A stretch of 62,000 nucleotides of DNA from Tubulanus polymorphus (GCF_964204645.1 NC_134030.1:473855-535854); one strand, 5' to 3'; shown: positions 12,565-24,965, numbered from the stretch's first letter. Translations and numbers: made by a program. Notes: a model not told the origin generated them from the sequence alone.

Positions 12565-12715
12565 TAATAAGATAAAATCCCACTATTTACAGATTAAAAG
12601 AATTTAAAAACCAGAATTTATTTATTAAATCTAAAATATATAAAAGACACGACGTTTCGATCTGACCCTAGAGATCATCGTCAGGTGTGAGATTAAGATT
12701 AAAAACGGGGGTATA
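12565..12715. mobile_element. Penelope-like terminal-repeat fragment with hammerhead-like core
   Basis: Shares GATAAAATCCCACTAT, AGAATTTATTTATTAAATCT and ACGTTTCGATCTGACCCTAG with three other copies in the window. On its minus strand, 12684 to 12646 can be read as a hammerhead ribozyme core; see the separate entry. Confidence 0.55.
12646..12684 (-). ncRNA. Hammerhead-ribozyme-like core
   Basis: Minus strand, in order: CTGACGA (the invariant CUGANGA box), a stem II of GATCT and AGATC around CTAGGGTC, GAAA, a short stem III (ACG with TGT, loop TCG), then the cleavage-type C ending GTGTC. Stem I is not convincingly paired, so self-cleavage by a single copy is doubtful. Small hammerheads of this kind are known in Penelope-like elements. 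Confidence 0.4.
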
Positions 12716-13248
12716 TATACAGAGGAGGACAGGTTAATTGAGTAAATTGGTGAGTGAGTAAATAATTAGTGTTTGGCAAGGCATGAAGTAATATACAAGG
12801 GAATTATGCGATCTAGCAATTAAATTTGTAATCAGTTCGTTTTAATCAGTTGGGTCTGTTTTACGCTGTCTCTCATCTCGAATCTGGTCTCATCTGGTGT
12901 CGGCGTACACGGCTATCGTTAGGAGTCATAATTTCAAAAAAAGTAACGCGAAGGGTAGTAAGGCGGCCGGTCGACTTTTTAACTCAGCAAAAATGAGAAA
13001 CCAGGAATCAGATTGTAGAATTGTTTCGAAGTTAACTGTCATTTGTCACCTGTCGACTGTCATCAGTTCGACAGCTGTCGGTAAAATTGAAAAATAACGA
13101 GGTTAATTAATGGAATGAGAGACAAAATCTCCATGAATATATTTGTAGCTTTGCACAAAATATCTACGTACATATGCAAAACGGCATCATTTAGTACGTG
13201 TATATATATGTACATGCTCATTCTGAACGGTTCCGTTAGTTTTCAGTA

Positions 13249-13290
13249 GTCCTGAAGATGACTATCAGGATTTAGTCGAAAAGTCGAATA
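13249..13290 (+). other. CTGAAGATGACT ... AGTCGAAAAGTCG hairpin
   Basis: CTGAAGA followed by TGACT ... AGTC and GAAA gives the same order of elements as the hammerhead-like core at 12646-12684, but with an unpaired stem III. Probably another Penelope-like end. Confidence 0.35.
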
Positions 13291-13299
13291 AATTACTTT

Positions 13300-13500
13300 A
13301 GAACTCTGAACTCAGTAACATAACCTGCACACTCAAACCCGGTGACCGGGTAATAAGATTAAAAAACCCAATCTCACCATAGAGGTCATATCTAGGGTGA
13401 GATCGAAACTTCGTGTATTTTATATCTTAGATTTTTTGAATAAATAAATTCTCGATTTTGAAATTATTTTCATTTGTAATACGATAGTGGGTATTTATCC
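13300..13500. mobile_element. Penelope-like terminal-repeat fragment, reverse orientation
   Basis: Reverse complement of the 36888-37100 copy: AACCTGCACACTCAAACCCG, AGATCGAAACTTCGTGTATT, TTTTTTGAATAAATAAATTC and GATAGTGGGTATTTATC are all present in matching order. Confidence 0.55.
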
Positions 13501-13967
13501 TATTATTTCAGACTCGTTTTTGTTTGTGTGTCTATTTTGGGATTTTGATTTCGTAATCTCATGATCGTGAGATATCGTTATAACGCGCGCGCTCGGATTC
13601 AAGGATTCCACAAGCATCACGTCACAAACCGCTCCGTACGTTTACGTTCTAGAGATTCAATTATCGCCTCGAGTATTAAACCGTGGACACTAAAAAACCT
13701 TACGTCACACATGTGCTGTGACGTCACATCGCATCGGCGTCATCTTCACAGTGCGGTTGAAACCGGTGGTCATTAAACCCGCAGCGGCCAGCAGCAGGCT
13801 GTAGCCAGCTGCCAGCAGCCAGCACCAGGCTGTAGCCCTAATCAACCTCAATCGAATTTCTTCCAGATTTTGATAGTCTACAGTTAACGCTGGGGATATC
13901 ACTGATTACTGTAAGCTGGTGCCGTTACTGTATGGTTATGATATGTAAACAATTTCTCTCTACCTCG

Positions 13968-13998
<31 letters not shown>

Positions 13999-16869
13999 TA
14001 CAACTCCGCTGCAGCCTAAGAGAGAGAGGATCATGATATATATATATATATGTGAGATCTATAAATGTGTATTTACACGGATACTTACGATTTTAAGAAC
14101 AGTTTATATATCTGTGTAGTTGTTTACAGCAGCACTAGCACAGTCTCTCTCTCTCTCGCGGTAGCGGCCGCTTTTTGGTAAAATTCGTTCGTGTAAATAC
14201 GTTTATATATATAAATAAATTAGAAGTCCAAGCGAATGTATAAATCCGAGTTGATATTAATGAATAGTTGCATGAGCAGCAACAACAACAAACGTCGTAG
14301 GTTAATAAATCTACACCGAGTAGTAATCACACTCCTCTCCAGTATTGTGTGTATGTGAACTGACTGTCGGCGGTATGTGAGTGTTATATCGAGTTGAGAA
14401 TGTATGGTCCACACCCAACCCACACCAGGTCTCGTGTTGCCTCCTCACTGCGACGCAACGACTATCAACGACGACACGATACTATAAAACCATACACTGA
14501 CACTCACACACATCGTCATATACTGTAAAATCATTATAGGTGATGATGCGATCGACGCACTGTTGCGGCTGCGGCGGCGGCTGCGACTGTTCCTGCGTAC
14601 TGCGTTCTCTCTTTCCACCGCAGAGTGTGTGTGTATGCGCTGGATCGATTGAACACCACGCGCGCGCGCAGTCTCTCTCTGATGTCAGACAGTACCACCA
14701 TGTGTGTACGTACAGCACTGTACGTCTGACTGTATGCTAATAGCTTGTGTGTGTGTGTGTGTGTGTGACGTCATCAACAACACCAGTACAACATCATCAT
14801 CGTCAAGGTGAGGGCGTCAGTGCGCATGCGTGCACATCTGGCAAAAGCGCGAATGGTCGCAGCAGTTAGGTGACGAGAGAGAGGGCGGTCATTGCCCGGC
14901 CGGGATTGGGGATGAGTGAACGCATCGCCTGGTGAGGCACTGTCGACACCTTGCTCTCCGGAAAAAATCATGCGGCATTCAGGAAGTACAAGGAAGAAAC
15001 GATCACTAGCTCTGATGATGAGCTGAATGAACCAGTTAGCGTACCGGTATTGTGCCGGTACGTAGGTACATAGGGAAGTGCTGATTTACTTTTCATCTCC
15101 TGCCCTAAAGTAACATCAAACATTATTCGTGGCCGGGTAGGCATACGAGGTGAAAGGTGTCCATTTTACTCACTCGATGGCCCAAGTGGATCTAGCAGTT
15201 CCAGTCAATGAACACTGCGTCGTGAATAACAATTGGGTATTTTGGCGAAGAGGCAGAAAACCCTAAATACAGCAGCAAAGCAGCGATAACGGTTTGCTGC
15301 ATCATTCATCCATATACGAACTGAATTGGGGGGGGGGGGGGGTGGGGTATTGAGAAGGATTGGGGCAGCATTGATTAAATCATATTCAGTACACAGTGTT
15401 CTAGATCTAGGCAGTAATATGTTTAGTAGTCCTGTGCAACAGGTTTGTGTGTCATAAAATCGTTGAAAACTATTTTACTTTTGTGAATGTTGTTTCATAA
15501 CAATCATTGAAATGTTTAAAAATATATCGCAATGTACGACTCGGGTTGGGGAGTGCAGCAGTTGTGTGGAATTTCTCAATACAAAACACATAAGTGTCCT
15601 AATAATATTACCGAGGAACTTCGTTACAGCGAACTTCAGGGAGCCATAAAATCAGTTCGTTATAACCGACAGTTCGTTATATCCAGTATGAAATTGATTA
15701 TATTTTCCTATTTGGGATGATGAATCGTCGTAGACACGAGTTCGTTGTAATGAGGTTCCACTGTATTTGCATTATGCACATTATATACTCATGTAATGTT
15801 AAGATTGTTTTTTTATTTTATCCACAAGTTTGTATACTGTGGAAGCGTCGTCTATGTTGGCGCTGGATAGAAATAATATGTCGAAATTTAATTATCTTCG
15901 GTAGCTTGAAGAAACGACTTCGGTCGCGACAGACTTTATCTCAACGTAATAACTCTTGCTCCATCTAACGGAATATGCAGTTAGTCGTTCTCGGCACCAA
16001 CCCGCCACCGCCTGGAAATAATTGTAATAAACCGTCAACTGCTGCCATCTACATTTCAACTGTGGCAAGTGGAATACAAAATAAAACGCCCTCCGCTACC
16101 GCCATCTACAGCTTGACTCTGGCAAGTGAAATACAGCGTAGCGCAAAACAAATTCAGGTCAAATATATTTAATTATGAAAAATGTACCTAAATGCCTCGA
16201 ACATACACAAAAATAAACCCATAATCGAACAAAATATATTCGCTTATAATCGAGATGATTATGATTAATTATAATGTATAATTAGTGATTGTGATGATTT
16301 TTGTTTTACTGCTCGTCATCCGGGTATTTTAGTCTAATTGTCGGCCATGTTTTTATTGAGAATTACAATGAAAAAATCGGAATTAGTTCAGCATCGTCGG
16401 AACTGTAGGGATAGATTACTGGACTGTGAGGAGTCGATTTAAATGCTGATGTAAATATGAAGTTTTAACCCTAGAATTAGAGATTAACTGTGTATGACAT
16501 TGAAGTAGAGAGAGGGGGGTGGGATAGGAGAGAGAGGGGGAACAGATCTGTTGTTGTTGTGAGAGTGTGTGTGGCGCCTCCCGATCTGCCCTGCTGCTCG
16601 GGGGTGGTAGGCTTAGGCCTACTCTTGAGTTTTCCGATTCGAACAAGATGAAAACGAACAGGTCACGATTTGTAAAGGTGCATCCCTCACCCTCACTCAC
16701 TGCCTCGTCCAAGAGCTGTTTGTGTATAATAACATTGTTTTATCACAGATTGTGAAGGTCAGGTACTGTGTCTGTGAGTGATGATGAAGAACTGCTGCTG
16801 CTGCTGCTGTCCTCGTCACAGTTTGCTGTCACAGTGACAGTTTATATATCTGTAGTTAAATGTTTCACA
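13501..16869. other. No gene seen; possible ACVR2 upstream region
   Basis: Mixed sequence with CAG9 at 13972-14000, a (GT)n run at 14743-14767, CpG-rich patches (14540-14670) and a 14-15-bp poly-G at 15329-15345. A DNA-element remnant at about 15610-15765 has GAGGAACTTCGTTACAGCG and TTGTAATGAGGTTCCACTGT ends. The CpG-rich patches could be promoter sequence of the receptor gene downstream, but no leader exon could be fixed. Confidence 0.5.
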
Positions 16870-17380
16870 CTGTCTGATGCTGTCTATTAAAATGATTAAA
16901 GGTCCCACTGTCTGTTTGCTGTCCGATGCTGTCTAACTCTAGATGGTTATTTAATGATTGTACTGTATTTTTGATTGCAGGTTGTTTTGAAGGAGGTTAC
17001 GCTGTCTGTCTGTCTGTTTGCTGTCTGATGCTGTCTATTAAAATGATTAAAGGTCCCACTGTCTGTTTGCTGTCCGATGCTGTCTAACTCTAGATGGTTA
17101 TTTAATGATTGTACTATTTTTGATTGCAGGTTGTTTTGAAGGAGATTACGCTGTCTGTCTGTTTGCTGTCCGATGCTGTCTAACTCTAGATGGTTATTTA
17201 ATGATTGTACTGTATTTTTGATTGCAGGTTGTTTTGAAGGAGGTTACGCTGTCTGTCTGTCTGTTTGCTGTCCGATGCTGTCTAACTCTAGATGGTTATT
17301 TAATGATTGTGCTGTATTTTTGATTGCAGGTTGTTTTGAAGGAGGTTACGCTATCTGTCTGTTTGCTGTCCGATGCTGTC
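16870..17380 (+). repeat. Tandem duplication carrying four copies of a splice acceptor and 5' leader
   Basis: Four near-identical copies of a segment that ends in TTTTTGATTGCAG and continues GTTGTTTTGAAGGAG. The CAGs end at 16980, 17129, 17227 and 17329, so the spacings are 149, 98 and 102 bp. The last copy runs straight into the ATG of the ACVR2 receptor. Each copy therefore looks like a complete 3' splice site plus the first part of the leader of coding exon 1. Whether any of them is used is not visible from DNA. Confidence 0.85.
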
Positions 17381-20300
17381 ATGATGACTCGATGTACACA
17401 TTTCAGAATGATTGCGACACTGACAGTGTTAGCAATAATGACATGTTCAGGTCAGTTATTGATATATCTCTGTTCAACACGTATTCCACTGTTTCCACCC
17501 GTTTCCACAATTACCGTGGAACTGTATCCTGAACTGTGGAACTGGGTTCAGAACTGTGCAACTGGGTTCAGATCTGTGCAACTGGGACTGGGTTCAGAAC
17601 TTCAGAACTGTGGAAATGGATGCAGAACAGTGGAACTGGGTCCAGAACTGTGAATCTTGGTCCAGTGGATGCAGAACTGTGGAACTGGGTTCAGAACTGT
17701 GGAACTGGGTCCAGAACTGTGGAACTGGGTCCAGAACTGTGGAACTGGATCCAGAACCTGAACTGGATCCAGAACTGTGGAACTGGATCCAGAACTGTGG
17801 AACTGGATCCAGAACTGTGAATCTTGATCGAGTGGTTGCAGAACTATGGAACTGGTTCTACAGCTGTGGAACTTGGTCTGGAACTGATGAACTTGGTCCA
17901 GTATTGTTAAGATAGATTCATTGTACCTATTTATGAATAAGTTCTAATTGTATGTGATATTTTGTTGTAGAAATGTTTGTGGTCGGTGTATCCGGTATTG
18001 ATTGTATTACATACAGTCAGGACTTGTGTCAGAAACAGGGTAATTGTACGCCGACTCGTGAGAGGTGCACCGAGGGCGAGGACGCGTGCTTCTCGTCTTG
18101 GACATTCGAAAACACTAATAACTCTAACAATACTCGCGGTGAACTCGTAATGAAACTACAAGGATGTTGGTTGTGGACCGAGGCGTGCGATCCACACGGG
18201 AAGTGTATTAATCAACCGGCTAATAGTCATACCCTGTTATATCTGTGTTGTTGTAAAGCTGACGTTTGTAATAGACGCGAGAATATCACATTTATAGAAT
18301 ATCCGAAACCTAATACAACTACCGGTAAGTAGATACCCCTAACCCTCCATCACCCCATTTCTAGAGTCGTGAATACTCGAGGAAATACTCGAGTGAATGC
18401 TCTTTGATATATTTTACCAAAACCCAAGTGTAAAATTCAGAGAATTCGGATAAGCGAGGTTGACGCCACTGACCGGGAAAGCCTCAAACTTCATGGGAAT
18501 CACCAACATCTGACTATAAAGTCAAAGGCAACTCAGAGAATTTGACCAAAAAAACTCCCGAGAATTCAGATGATCTTGCGTTCCTTAATCAGTAAATGAT
18601 TCATTGAAAAATTTTAAACAGAAATTTCTTTGAATCTCTCGGGGGGATTTTGTGTTTTGGAAAAATCAGGTATTTATAAATTGACGGAAAGTGGCGCCAC
18701 CTTTTGCCTTCCCGTCTCCCGGTCATTTCGCTCGATTCACCCAAAACATACGGTACCGCTTAAACTGAAAATAATTGTGTATTGTTGCCTCGTGTTGTCT
18801 AGGTTACGAAGGTCCTATGATCTATCACTACACGCAGCAGAATCTACAGCCGGTTATATATATATTTATTGGACTGGTTGCCGTGTGTATCTTCGTAACC
18901 GTCGGATACTGGATGTATCGTAAATCACGCGATAGTTACCTTCAAGCGATACCGATCAGCGATCCGACTCCGCTAGCGCCATCTACGCCGTTATTAGGAC
19001 TACGCCCGATACAGCTGATCGAAGTGAAAGCCCGCGGGCGTTTCGGGGCCGTATGGAAGGCTCAGTGCGCGGGCGACGTCGTTGCCGTGAAGATATTCCC
19101 GTTATCCGATAAACAATCATGGATGAACGAACGAGATATCTTCAACTTACCGGGAATGAAACACGATAACCTACTGAGATTCATCGCGTCTGAACGGCGC
19201 GGAGAGAATCTTAACACTGATTTCTGGTTGATATCCGAGTTCCACGACAACGGGTCGCTATACGACTATCTGAAGGGTAATCTGTTGTCGTGGTGTGAAT
19301 TGTTGCGTTTAGCCGAATCGATGGCTCGCGGATTGTCGTATTTACACGAGGATATACCGGCGTCGAGAATCAGCGAACACAAACCCGCTATCGCTCATCG
19401 CGATTTTAAAAGTAAAAACGTATTGATAAAAAGTGATTTAACGGCCTGCCTGGCGGACTTTGGACTGGCGATGCCGTTTGATCCGTGCAAGAATCCGGGC
19501 GACGCCCACGGGCAGGTGAGTTCTTCACAGTATTTTTTTCGCATAACTAACCTTGGGCTCAGTTGCGCAGATATTAATGATTTAAGTCTAAAAGTGATCT
19601 TGGATCTAACTTGGTCTTAGACTGGTCTTAAAATTAAATGTGAACGACGACAGTGCAACCTGAAGTTATAGACCAGAGTGGCGCCAATGACTCTGGGAAA
19701 CCTGGAAAACTCTGGGAATAATGCTATTTACTGTGTGTTTCTTTATCAATATGTGATTCACTAAAAATGAATGAATTCTAACATTTTAAATCTAGAAATT
19801 ACTCAGATTCACTCAGGAATTTTGTGTAATCACAACGAAAATCAGGAAATTTTGAAATAGGCAGAAATTGAAGCCTGAAATTCGACCCTGCCTTAGTTTA
19901 AGAAGTAGCAAATATCAGTTTTAAGTTGAGATAGTTATTGATATTTTATTGTTTAGGTCGGTACGAGGAGATACATGGCTCCTGAAGTTTTAGAAGGAGC
20001 GATCAGTTTTAATCGAGATGCATTTTTACGTATCGATATGTACGCGTGTGGTTTAGTTTTATGGGAAATGGTCAACAGATGTAAAGCAGTCGACGGTAAG
20101 AAAGAATTTCAAACACTTTCTATAGCGACAGGGATGAAAATCTTCCAACCATAGATGGATAACCGACTTTCTCTTATTTTCTTCATTCCTGAGATCGGTG
20201 TAGATCACCTCAATCGCGCGCGTCGTATCGGAGCACTCCGTAGTTGGGAGTGCTCCTTAAGACGGTTTTGGCAGTTGTTAGCACAATTTTGGAGTCAGAG

Positions 20301-21343
20301 AAACCAATATGGCGTCTCATTCGAAAAGCGGCTCTAATTCAGAATATTTTCTGGCTTTTTCAATATCGGTGGTTTTCATCCGTGTCGCAACTAAAGTATA
20401 AATAATGATAGTTTCTATAGCGACAATAGTTGTGGTATTGTGATAGTATCTATAGCGACGATAGTTGCGGTATTGTTATAGTATCTATAGCGACGATAGT
20501 TGTGGTATTGTTACAGGTCCGGTACCGGATTACGTGCAGCCGTTTGAAGAGGATGTCGGTTTACACCCAACTCTCGAGGATATGCAGGATCACGTCGTTA
20601 CGAAGAAAGGTCGACCCGTTATTAAAGAGACGTGGATAAAACATGAGGTGCGTAGAATGATGATGTCATAGGGTGAATAACGCGTGAGATGGGGGATGTT
20701 ATAACGATGATGTCATAGGGTGAATAACGCGTGAGATGGGGGATGTTATATCGATGATGTCATAGGGTGAATAACGCGTGAGATGGGGGATGTTATATCG
20801 ATGATGTCATAGGGTGATTAACGCGTGAGATGGGGGATGTTATATCGATGATGTCATAGGGTGAATAACGCGTGAGATGGGGGATGTTATATCGATGATG
20901 TCATAGGGTGATTAACGCGTGAGATGGGGGATGTTATATCGATGATGTCATAGGGTGATTAACGCGTGAGATGGGGGATGTTATATCGATGATGTCATAG
21001 GGTGAATAACGCGTGAGATGGGGGATGTTATATCGATGATGTCATAGGGTGATTAACGCGTGAGATGGGGGATGTTATATCGATGATGTCATAGGGTGAT
21101 TAACGCGAGAGATGTTATAACGATGATGATTGTATATTGTAGGGTTTAAAGTTGATATGTGATACGATGGAGGAATGCTGGGATCACGACTCTGAGGCGA
21201 GATTATCGGCAGGATGCGTCGAAGAGAGAATATCGCAACTATCTAAAACAACAACAAACACCTCAAACAACTCTCCGATATCAGCGGCGACGGTTCTATT
21301 AGAACCCGATAAACATCTATCAAACATAGATACTAACGTATAA
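17381..21343 (+). CDS. ACVR2: Activin receptor type-2, TGF-beta superfamily type II receptor Ser/Thr kinase
   Basis: Six coding exons: 17381-17450, 17971-18324, 18803-19515, 19957-20095, 20517-20647 and 21143-21343, all GT-AG and phase-consistent, giving 535 aa (vertebrate members are about 510). Residues 1-23 look like a signal peptide. Residues 24-141 form the Cys-rich three-finger ectodomain, with the family motifs LQGCWL and a CCC-x4-C cluster. A membrane span is at about 159-180. The kinase runs from about 211 to 505: [12 protein letters not shown] glycine loop, VAVK lysine at 238, HRD at 340-342 (here HRDFKSKN), DFG at 360-362, and [15 protein letters not shown]. Type II receptors bind activin/BMP ligands and phosphorylate type I receptors at the plasma membrane. 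The [13 protein letters not shown] and [20 protein letters not shown] segments favour the ACVR2 class over BMPR2, and there is no long BMPR2-type tail. The start is the first ATG of a tandem pair after repeated splice acceptors. Introns 1, 4 and 5 hold tandem repeats. Confidence 0.95.
17516..17905 (+). repeat. 20-bp AACTGTGGAACTGG minisatellite in ACVR2 intron 1
   Basis: Degenerate copies of AACTGTGGAACTGGGTCCAG lie between exons 1 and 2 of the receptor gene. Related arrays are at 2001-2538, 10318-10950, 36108-36485, 44650-44775 and 54475-54670. The frames stay open across it only because of the repeat; there is no coding signal. Confidence 0.9.
20400..20512 (+). repeat. 35-bp tandem repeat abutting the acceptor of ACVR2 exon 5
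   Basis: About three copies of a unit containing TATAGCGACGATAGTTGTGG end directly at the TTACAG acceptor of exon 5. The intron end is thus built from the repeat, and only the last unit has gained the CAG. Confidence 0.8.
20650..21118 (+). repeat. 47-bp minisatellite in ACVR2 intron 5
   Basis: About ten copies of a 47-bp unit containing GATGATGTCATAGGGTGA and AACGCGTGAGATGGGGGATG fill almost all of the intron between exons 5 and 6. Copies differ mainly by A/T at one site (GTGAATAACGCG or GTGATTAACGCG). TGATGTCA resembles a CRE-like site and recurs in every unit. Confidence 0.9.
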
Positions 21344-22520
21344 ACGGTACGGTCTCGACGACTAGGAGACGTTTAACTCTATCGGTCACCGTGACGATCT
21401 ACTGGTCACCGTGACGATCTACCGGTCACCGTGACGATCTACTGGTCACCGTGACGATCTACTCTACCGTCGCTGGACACTGCGCGGTTACCACGGATAC
21501 CGATTCTCGTGGGACGTGATGCAGTTACCATGGATACTGGTCATTACGTTGCCGTAGATACCATTATTTCGCAGATGCCAGTTGTCATGTGGTCGCCGTA
21601 GTTACCGATTACTGCGTTACCGCGGATACGTGTATATCGTTACCGATTGAGTGTATTGTTGTATTGTAGAGGTATTCATTGTTGTTATATTGATCCTGAT
21701 CGGGCAGCTGTTTGTATAACGTGGTATAGATGGCGCTGTATGAGATAGAGCAGTGCCGTGGCACGTGGCGTTGATCGAGATGATGATGAGTGTTATAATT
21801 GGTGCTAATGTAATTTGTCAGGGGGTAGGGAAGAGGGGGTAGGGAGGAGTTGGTAGGGAGCAGGGCCTGCTCTTGTCTTAGTAAGGATTATATTGAATTG
21901 TTTGTTTTTCCCCGACCGACCGACCGCAGACGGAATGTTTTCGAGGGGTTTTAATGATTCTCCCGTACTCTCCCGGCCCCCGGGTATTCAGTTAATTATA
22001 GCGAAGAAATCCTGAGAATATTCATATCCATGACAACATGAAAATCATTGTTTAAAATAGTTGACTATTATAATTATTATTATTATAATTATTATTATTA
22101 TTATGATGAATGAATTGAATTAGTGTGATGAATAATGATGTTAATTGATGTGACTTGTGAAAGTTGAAGGAGGCTGTCAGAAAAATGAGCACCGAAATTC
22201 ATCCTATTTCTCCCGTGCTCATTCTGTGTATATAATGTTTGAATCCCCCTCCCTCCCCTCTCCCCTCCTCTCCCCCTACAACCCCCTGAAATGTTTGTAA
22301 CATAATGTTGTATATAATGATTATTGACTGTGATATGATTGAATGAATGTTAATTGTATAAAATAGCGTAAATAACCATTTTCCCCTCTCCCCTCTCCCC
22401 TGCTAATCCCCCCCCCCAATCAGGGTATAGATTACTAGAACAAGCTGTACATACTTTACAGATGCTTGGGTTTTGAGTAGATTGGTATCAAAGGGGGCTC
22501 GGTTTACATAAGTGGGCTGG
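21344..22520 (+). other. Probable ACVR2 3' UTR and downstream sequence
   Basis: It starts at the receptor stop codon. A 20-bp tandem repeat (GGTCACCGTGACGATCTACT, about four copies, 21381-21470) is followed by related GGTTACC-rich sequence, a GT/AT-rich stretch and an ATT run near 22080. The extent of the 3' UTR is inference; I could not assign a polyadenylation site. Confidence 0.5.
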
Positions 22521-22527
22521 GTTAAAA

Positions 22528-22655
22528 TAGCAAAGTGGGTGGGGTTTTGGTATCAACTTTGGTGGGGTTTTGGTATCAACGTTGGTGGGGTTTTGGTATC
22601 AATGTGGGTGGGGTTTTGGTATCAATGTGGGTGGGGTTTTGGTATCAACGTGGCC
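22528..22655 (+). repeat. 23-bp repeat GTGGGGTTTTGGTATCAACG
   Basis: Five to six units, 23 bp apart, between 22541 and 22655. Confidence 0.88.
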
Positions 22656-22984
22656 GGCAAACAGATTCCCGAAATTCCCCCCTCCCCCCACCTCCCCCTC
22701 TCCCTGTAACAACCATGACTATTATGAATTGACTGTGATTGTAGATATTACTTAATTATGCGTGTGACAGTGAGTTTTTCCTCGCTTGCCAGTACCCTGC
22801 GCGTGCCAGCGTCTGTTTCAGGGAATTTAATCTTCTAGTGAAAATAACAAATAATCAGGTTGTTTTATTATCAATGAGATTGAAAAATCTCTCTAAATGT
22901 TATCGATATTTCGTCCAGGAAAAAATAGTTCATTTTGATAGCGATTTCTCGAGATGTTTCATTCAGCCTTTTCTTGTGTCCGAT

Positions 22985-23475
22985 CTCGAGGTTTTACAGA
23001 TATATCAATATCGTTTTAAACTCTCGCGGTTTTAGAGATATCTCAGTATTGTTTTAAACTCTCGCGGTTTTAGAGATATCTCGATATCGTTTTAAACTCT
23101 TGCAGTTTTAGAGATATCTCGATATCGTTTAAAAAGTCGACACGTAAGAGGTGTTTCAATATTGTTTTAAACTATCAGTTTGAGGGAAATCTCGATATTG
23201 TTTTAAAATCTCTCGCAGTTCTAGAGATATCTCGATATCGTTTTAAACTCTCGCAGTTTTAGAGATATCTCGATATTGTTTTAAATTCTCGCAGTTTTAG
23301 AGATATCTCGATATCGTTTAAAACTCGACACGTAAGAGGTGTTTCAATATTGTTTTAAACTATCAGTTTGAGGGAAATCTCGATATTGTTTTAAAATCTC
23401 TCGCAGTTCTAGAGATATCTCGATATCGTTTTAAACTCTCGCAGTTTTAGAGATATCTCGATATTGTTTCAAACT
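22985..23475 (+). repeat. 38-bp repeat with GAGATATCTCGATATCG
   Basis: About 12 units. Each carries AGAGATATCTCGATATCG, itself nearly palindromic (GAGATATCTC), then TTTTAAACTCTCGCAG. Two blocks with GACACGTAAGAGGTGTTTCA recur 190 bp apart, which shows block duplication. Confidence 0.9.
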
Positions 23476-23740
23476 ATCGAGGAGGTTTTGAAAATAATGA
23501 CGGTAATGTTTGATTCAGAGTTGTAAATATTGTAAATAATTAAACAGTATTTGAATCAGGTGTAAATATATACAGTAATTATAAACCATACTAATAATCA
23601 TTGAATAAATAAATGGGCATTGATTTTATTAACCCTCTGAACCTTCATGTTACCCCCTCCCCCTCTCCTCCCCCTCTCCTGCTCCCCCTCCCTCCTAAAA
23701 TCTCATCTCGTGTTAATATTGAAGTATACTCAATATGTCA

Positions 23741-23783
23741 TTTAAACCTTGGAGTAATCAGACTGATTACTCCAAGTTTAAAC
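23741..23783. repeat. Perfect 14-bp hairpin CTTGGAGTAATCAG
   Basis: CTTGGAGTAATCAG and its reverse complement are separated by a single A, flanked by TTTAAAC on both sides. Same arm as at 5706-5735. Confidence 0.8.
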
Positions 23784-23829
23784 CTAGTCTGATATTGACT
23801 GAAATTGTTTATTGATCGGCCACTATTCA

Positions 23830-23950
23830 GACTATCTTCATCTTACCCCCAACTCTCATCTTACCCCAACTCCTCTCGTCTTACCCCAACTCCTCTCATC
23901 TTACCCCAACTCCCCTCATCTTAGCCCCAACTCCCCTCATCTCACCCTAT
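23830..23950 (+). repeat. 18-20-bp repeat CTCATCTTACCCCAACTCC
   Basis: About six units, C-rich. Confidence 0.85.
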
Positions 23951-24377
23951 CTTACCTTCACACCTAGAAATAATTGTCTGTAGATATTTGTATAAAAGTA
24001 AAGGCGTGTATTGATTGTGAACCTACTGAACCTACTCCCAGTCAACCTAGATATAATATATTTTATAATATTCAACTAACTGCGGCGAGTAAGTTAATTA
24101 AACAGCGCCGCCTGTTGGTATAAATTTGAGATTTCTCTGTGTGGATCTTCCAGTTATAAACCTTACGGAATTCTACTGACAACAATTACCGGTAGTACGA
24201 GATTTAAAACTCGTCAGATGAAGAGGCAGCAGAAACTCGTGACACAGCATAACCGGTGTTTATATATATCTATCCCTCACATGCCGCAGGCAACTCTGCT
24301 TATAAATTAACACTGAAAACTATTATTAGTTACTCCATTTTTTTAACGTTTCGAATATCGTAGTAATATGTGTTGTT

Positions 24378-24965
24378 CAAGCTCGTGGGCCTAACACCCA
24401 CGCACTCGCAGGACTGTTCACGCCCGTGGGCCTGGAACCCTCGGGACTGTTCGAGTCCATGGGCCCGGCACTCGCGAGACTGTTCACGCCCGTGGGCCCG
24501 CAACCCTCGGGACTGTTCGAGTCCATGGGCCCGGCACTCACGAGACTGTTCACGCCCGTGGGCCCGCAACCCTCGGGACTGTTCGAGTCCATGGGCCCGG
24601 CACTCGCGGGACTTTTCATTCCCGTGGGCCGGAACCCGCTGGACTGTTCGAGTCCATGGGCCTGGCACTCGCGAGACTGTTCACGCCCGTGGGCCCAGAA
24701 CCTGCTGGACTGTTCGAGTCCGTGGGCTCGGCACTCGTGGGACTGTTCAAGCCCGTGGGCCCGGAACCCGCGGGACTGTTCACGCCCGTGGGCCCGGAAC
24801 CCGCAGGACTGTTCACGCCCGTGGGCCCGGAACCCGCGGGACTGTTCACGCCCGTGGGCCCGGAACCCGCGGGACTGTTCACACCCGTGGGCCCGGAACC
24901 CGCGGGACTGTTCACGCCCGTGGGCCCGGAACCCGCGGGACTGTTCACGCCCGTGGGCCCGGAAC
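24378..24965 (+). repeat. 33-bp GC-rich satellite with 66-bp higher order
   Basis: Units with GGGACTGTTCACGCCCGTGG. The left half alternates two monomer types (CACGCCCGTGGGCCCG and GAGTCCATGGGCCCGG) as a 66-bp dimer; the right half is a homogeneous 33-bp array. Several frames are open on both strands for 200 codons because 33 is a multiple of three. Confidence 0.93.
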
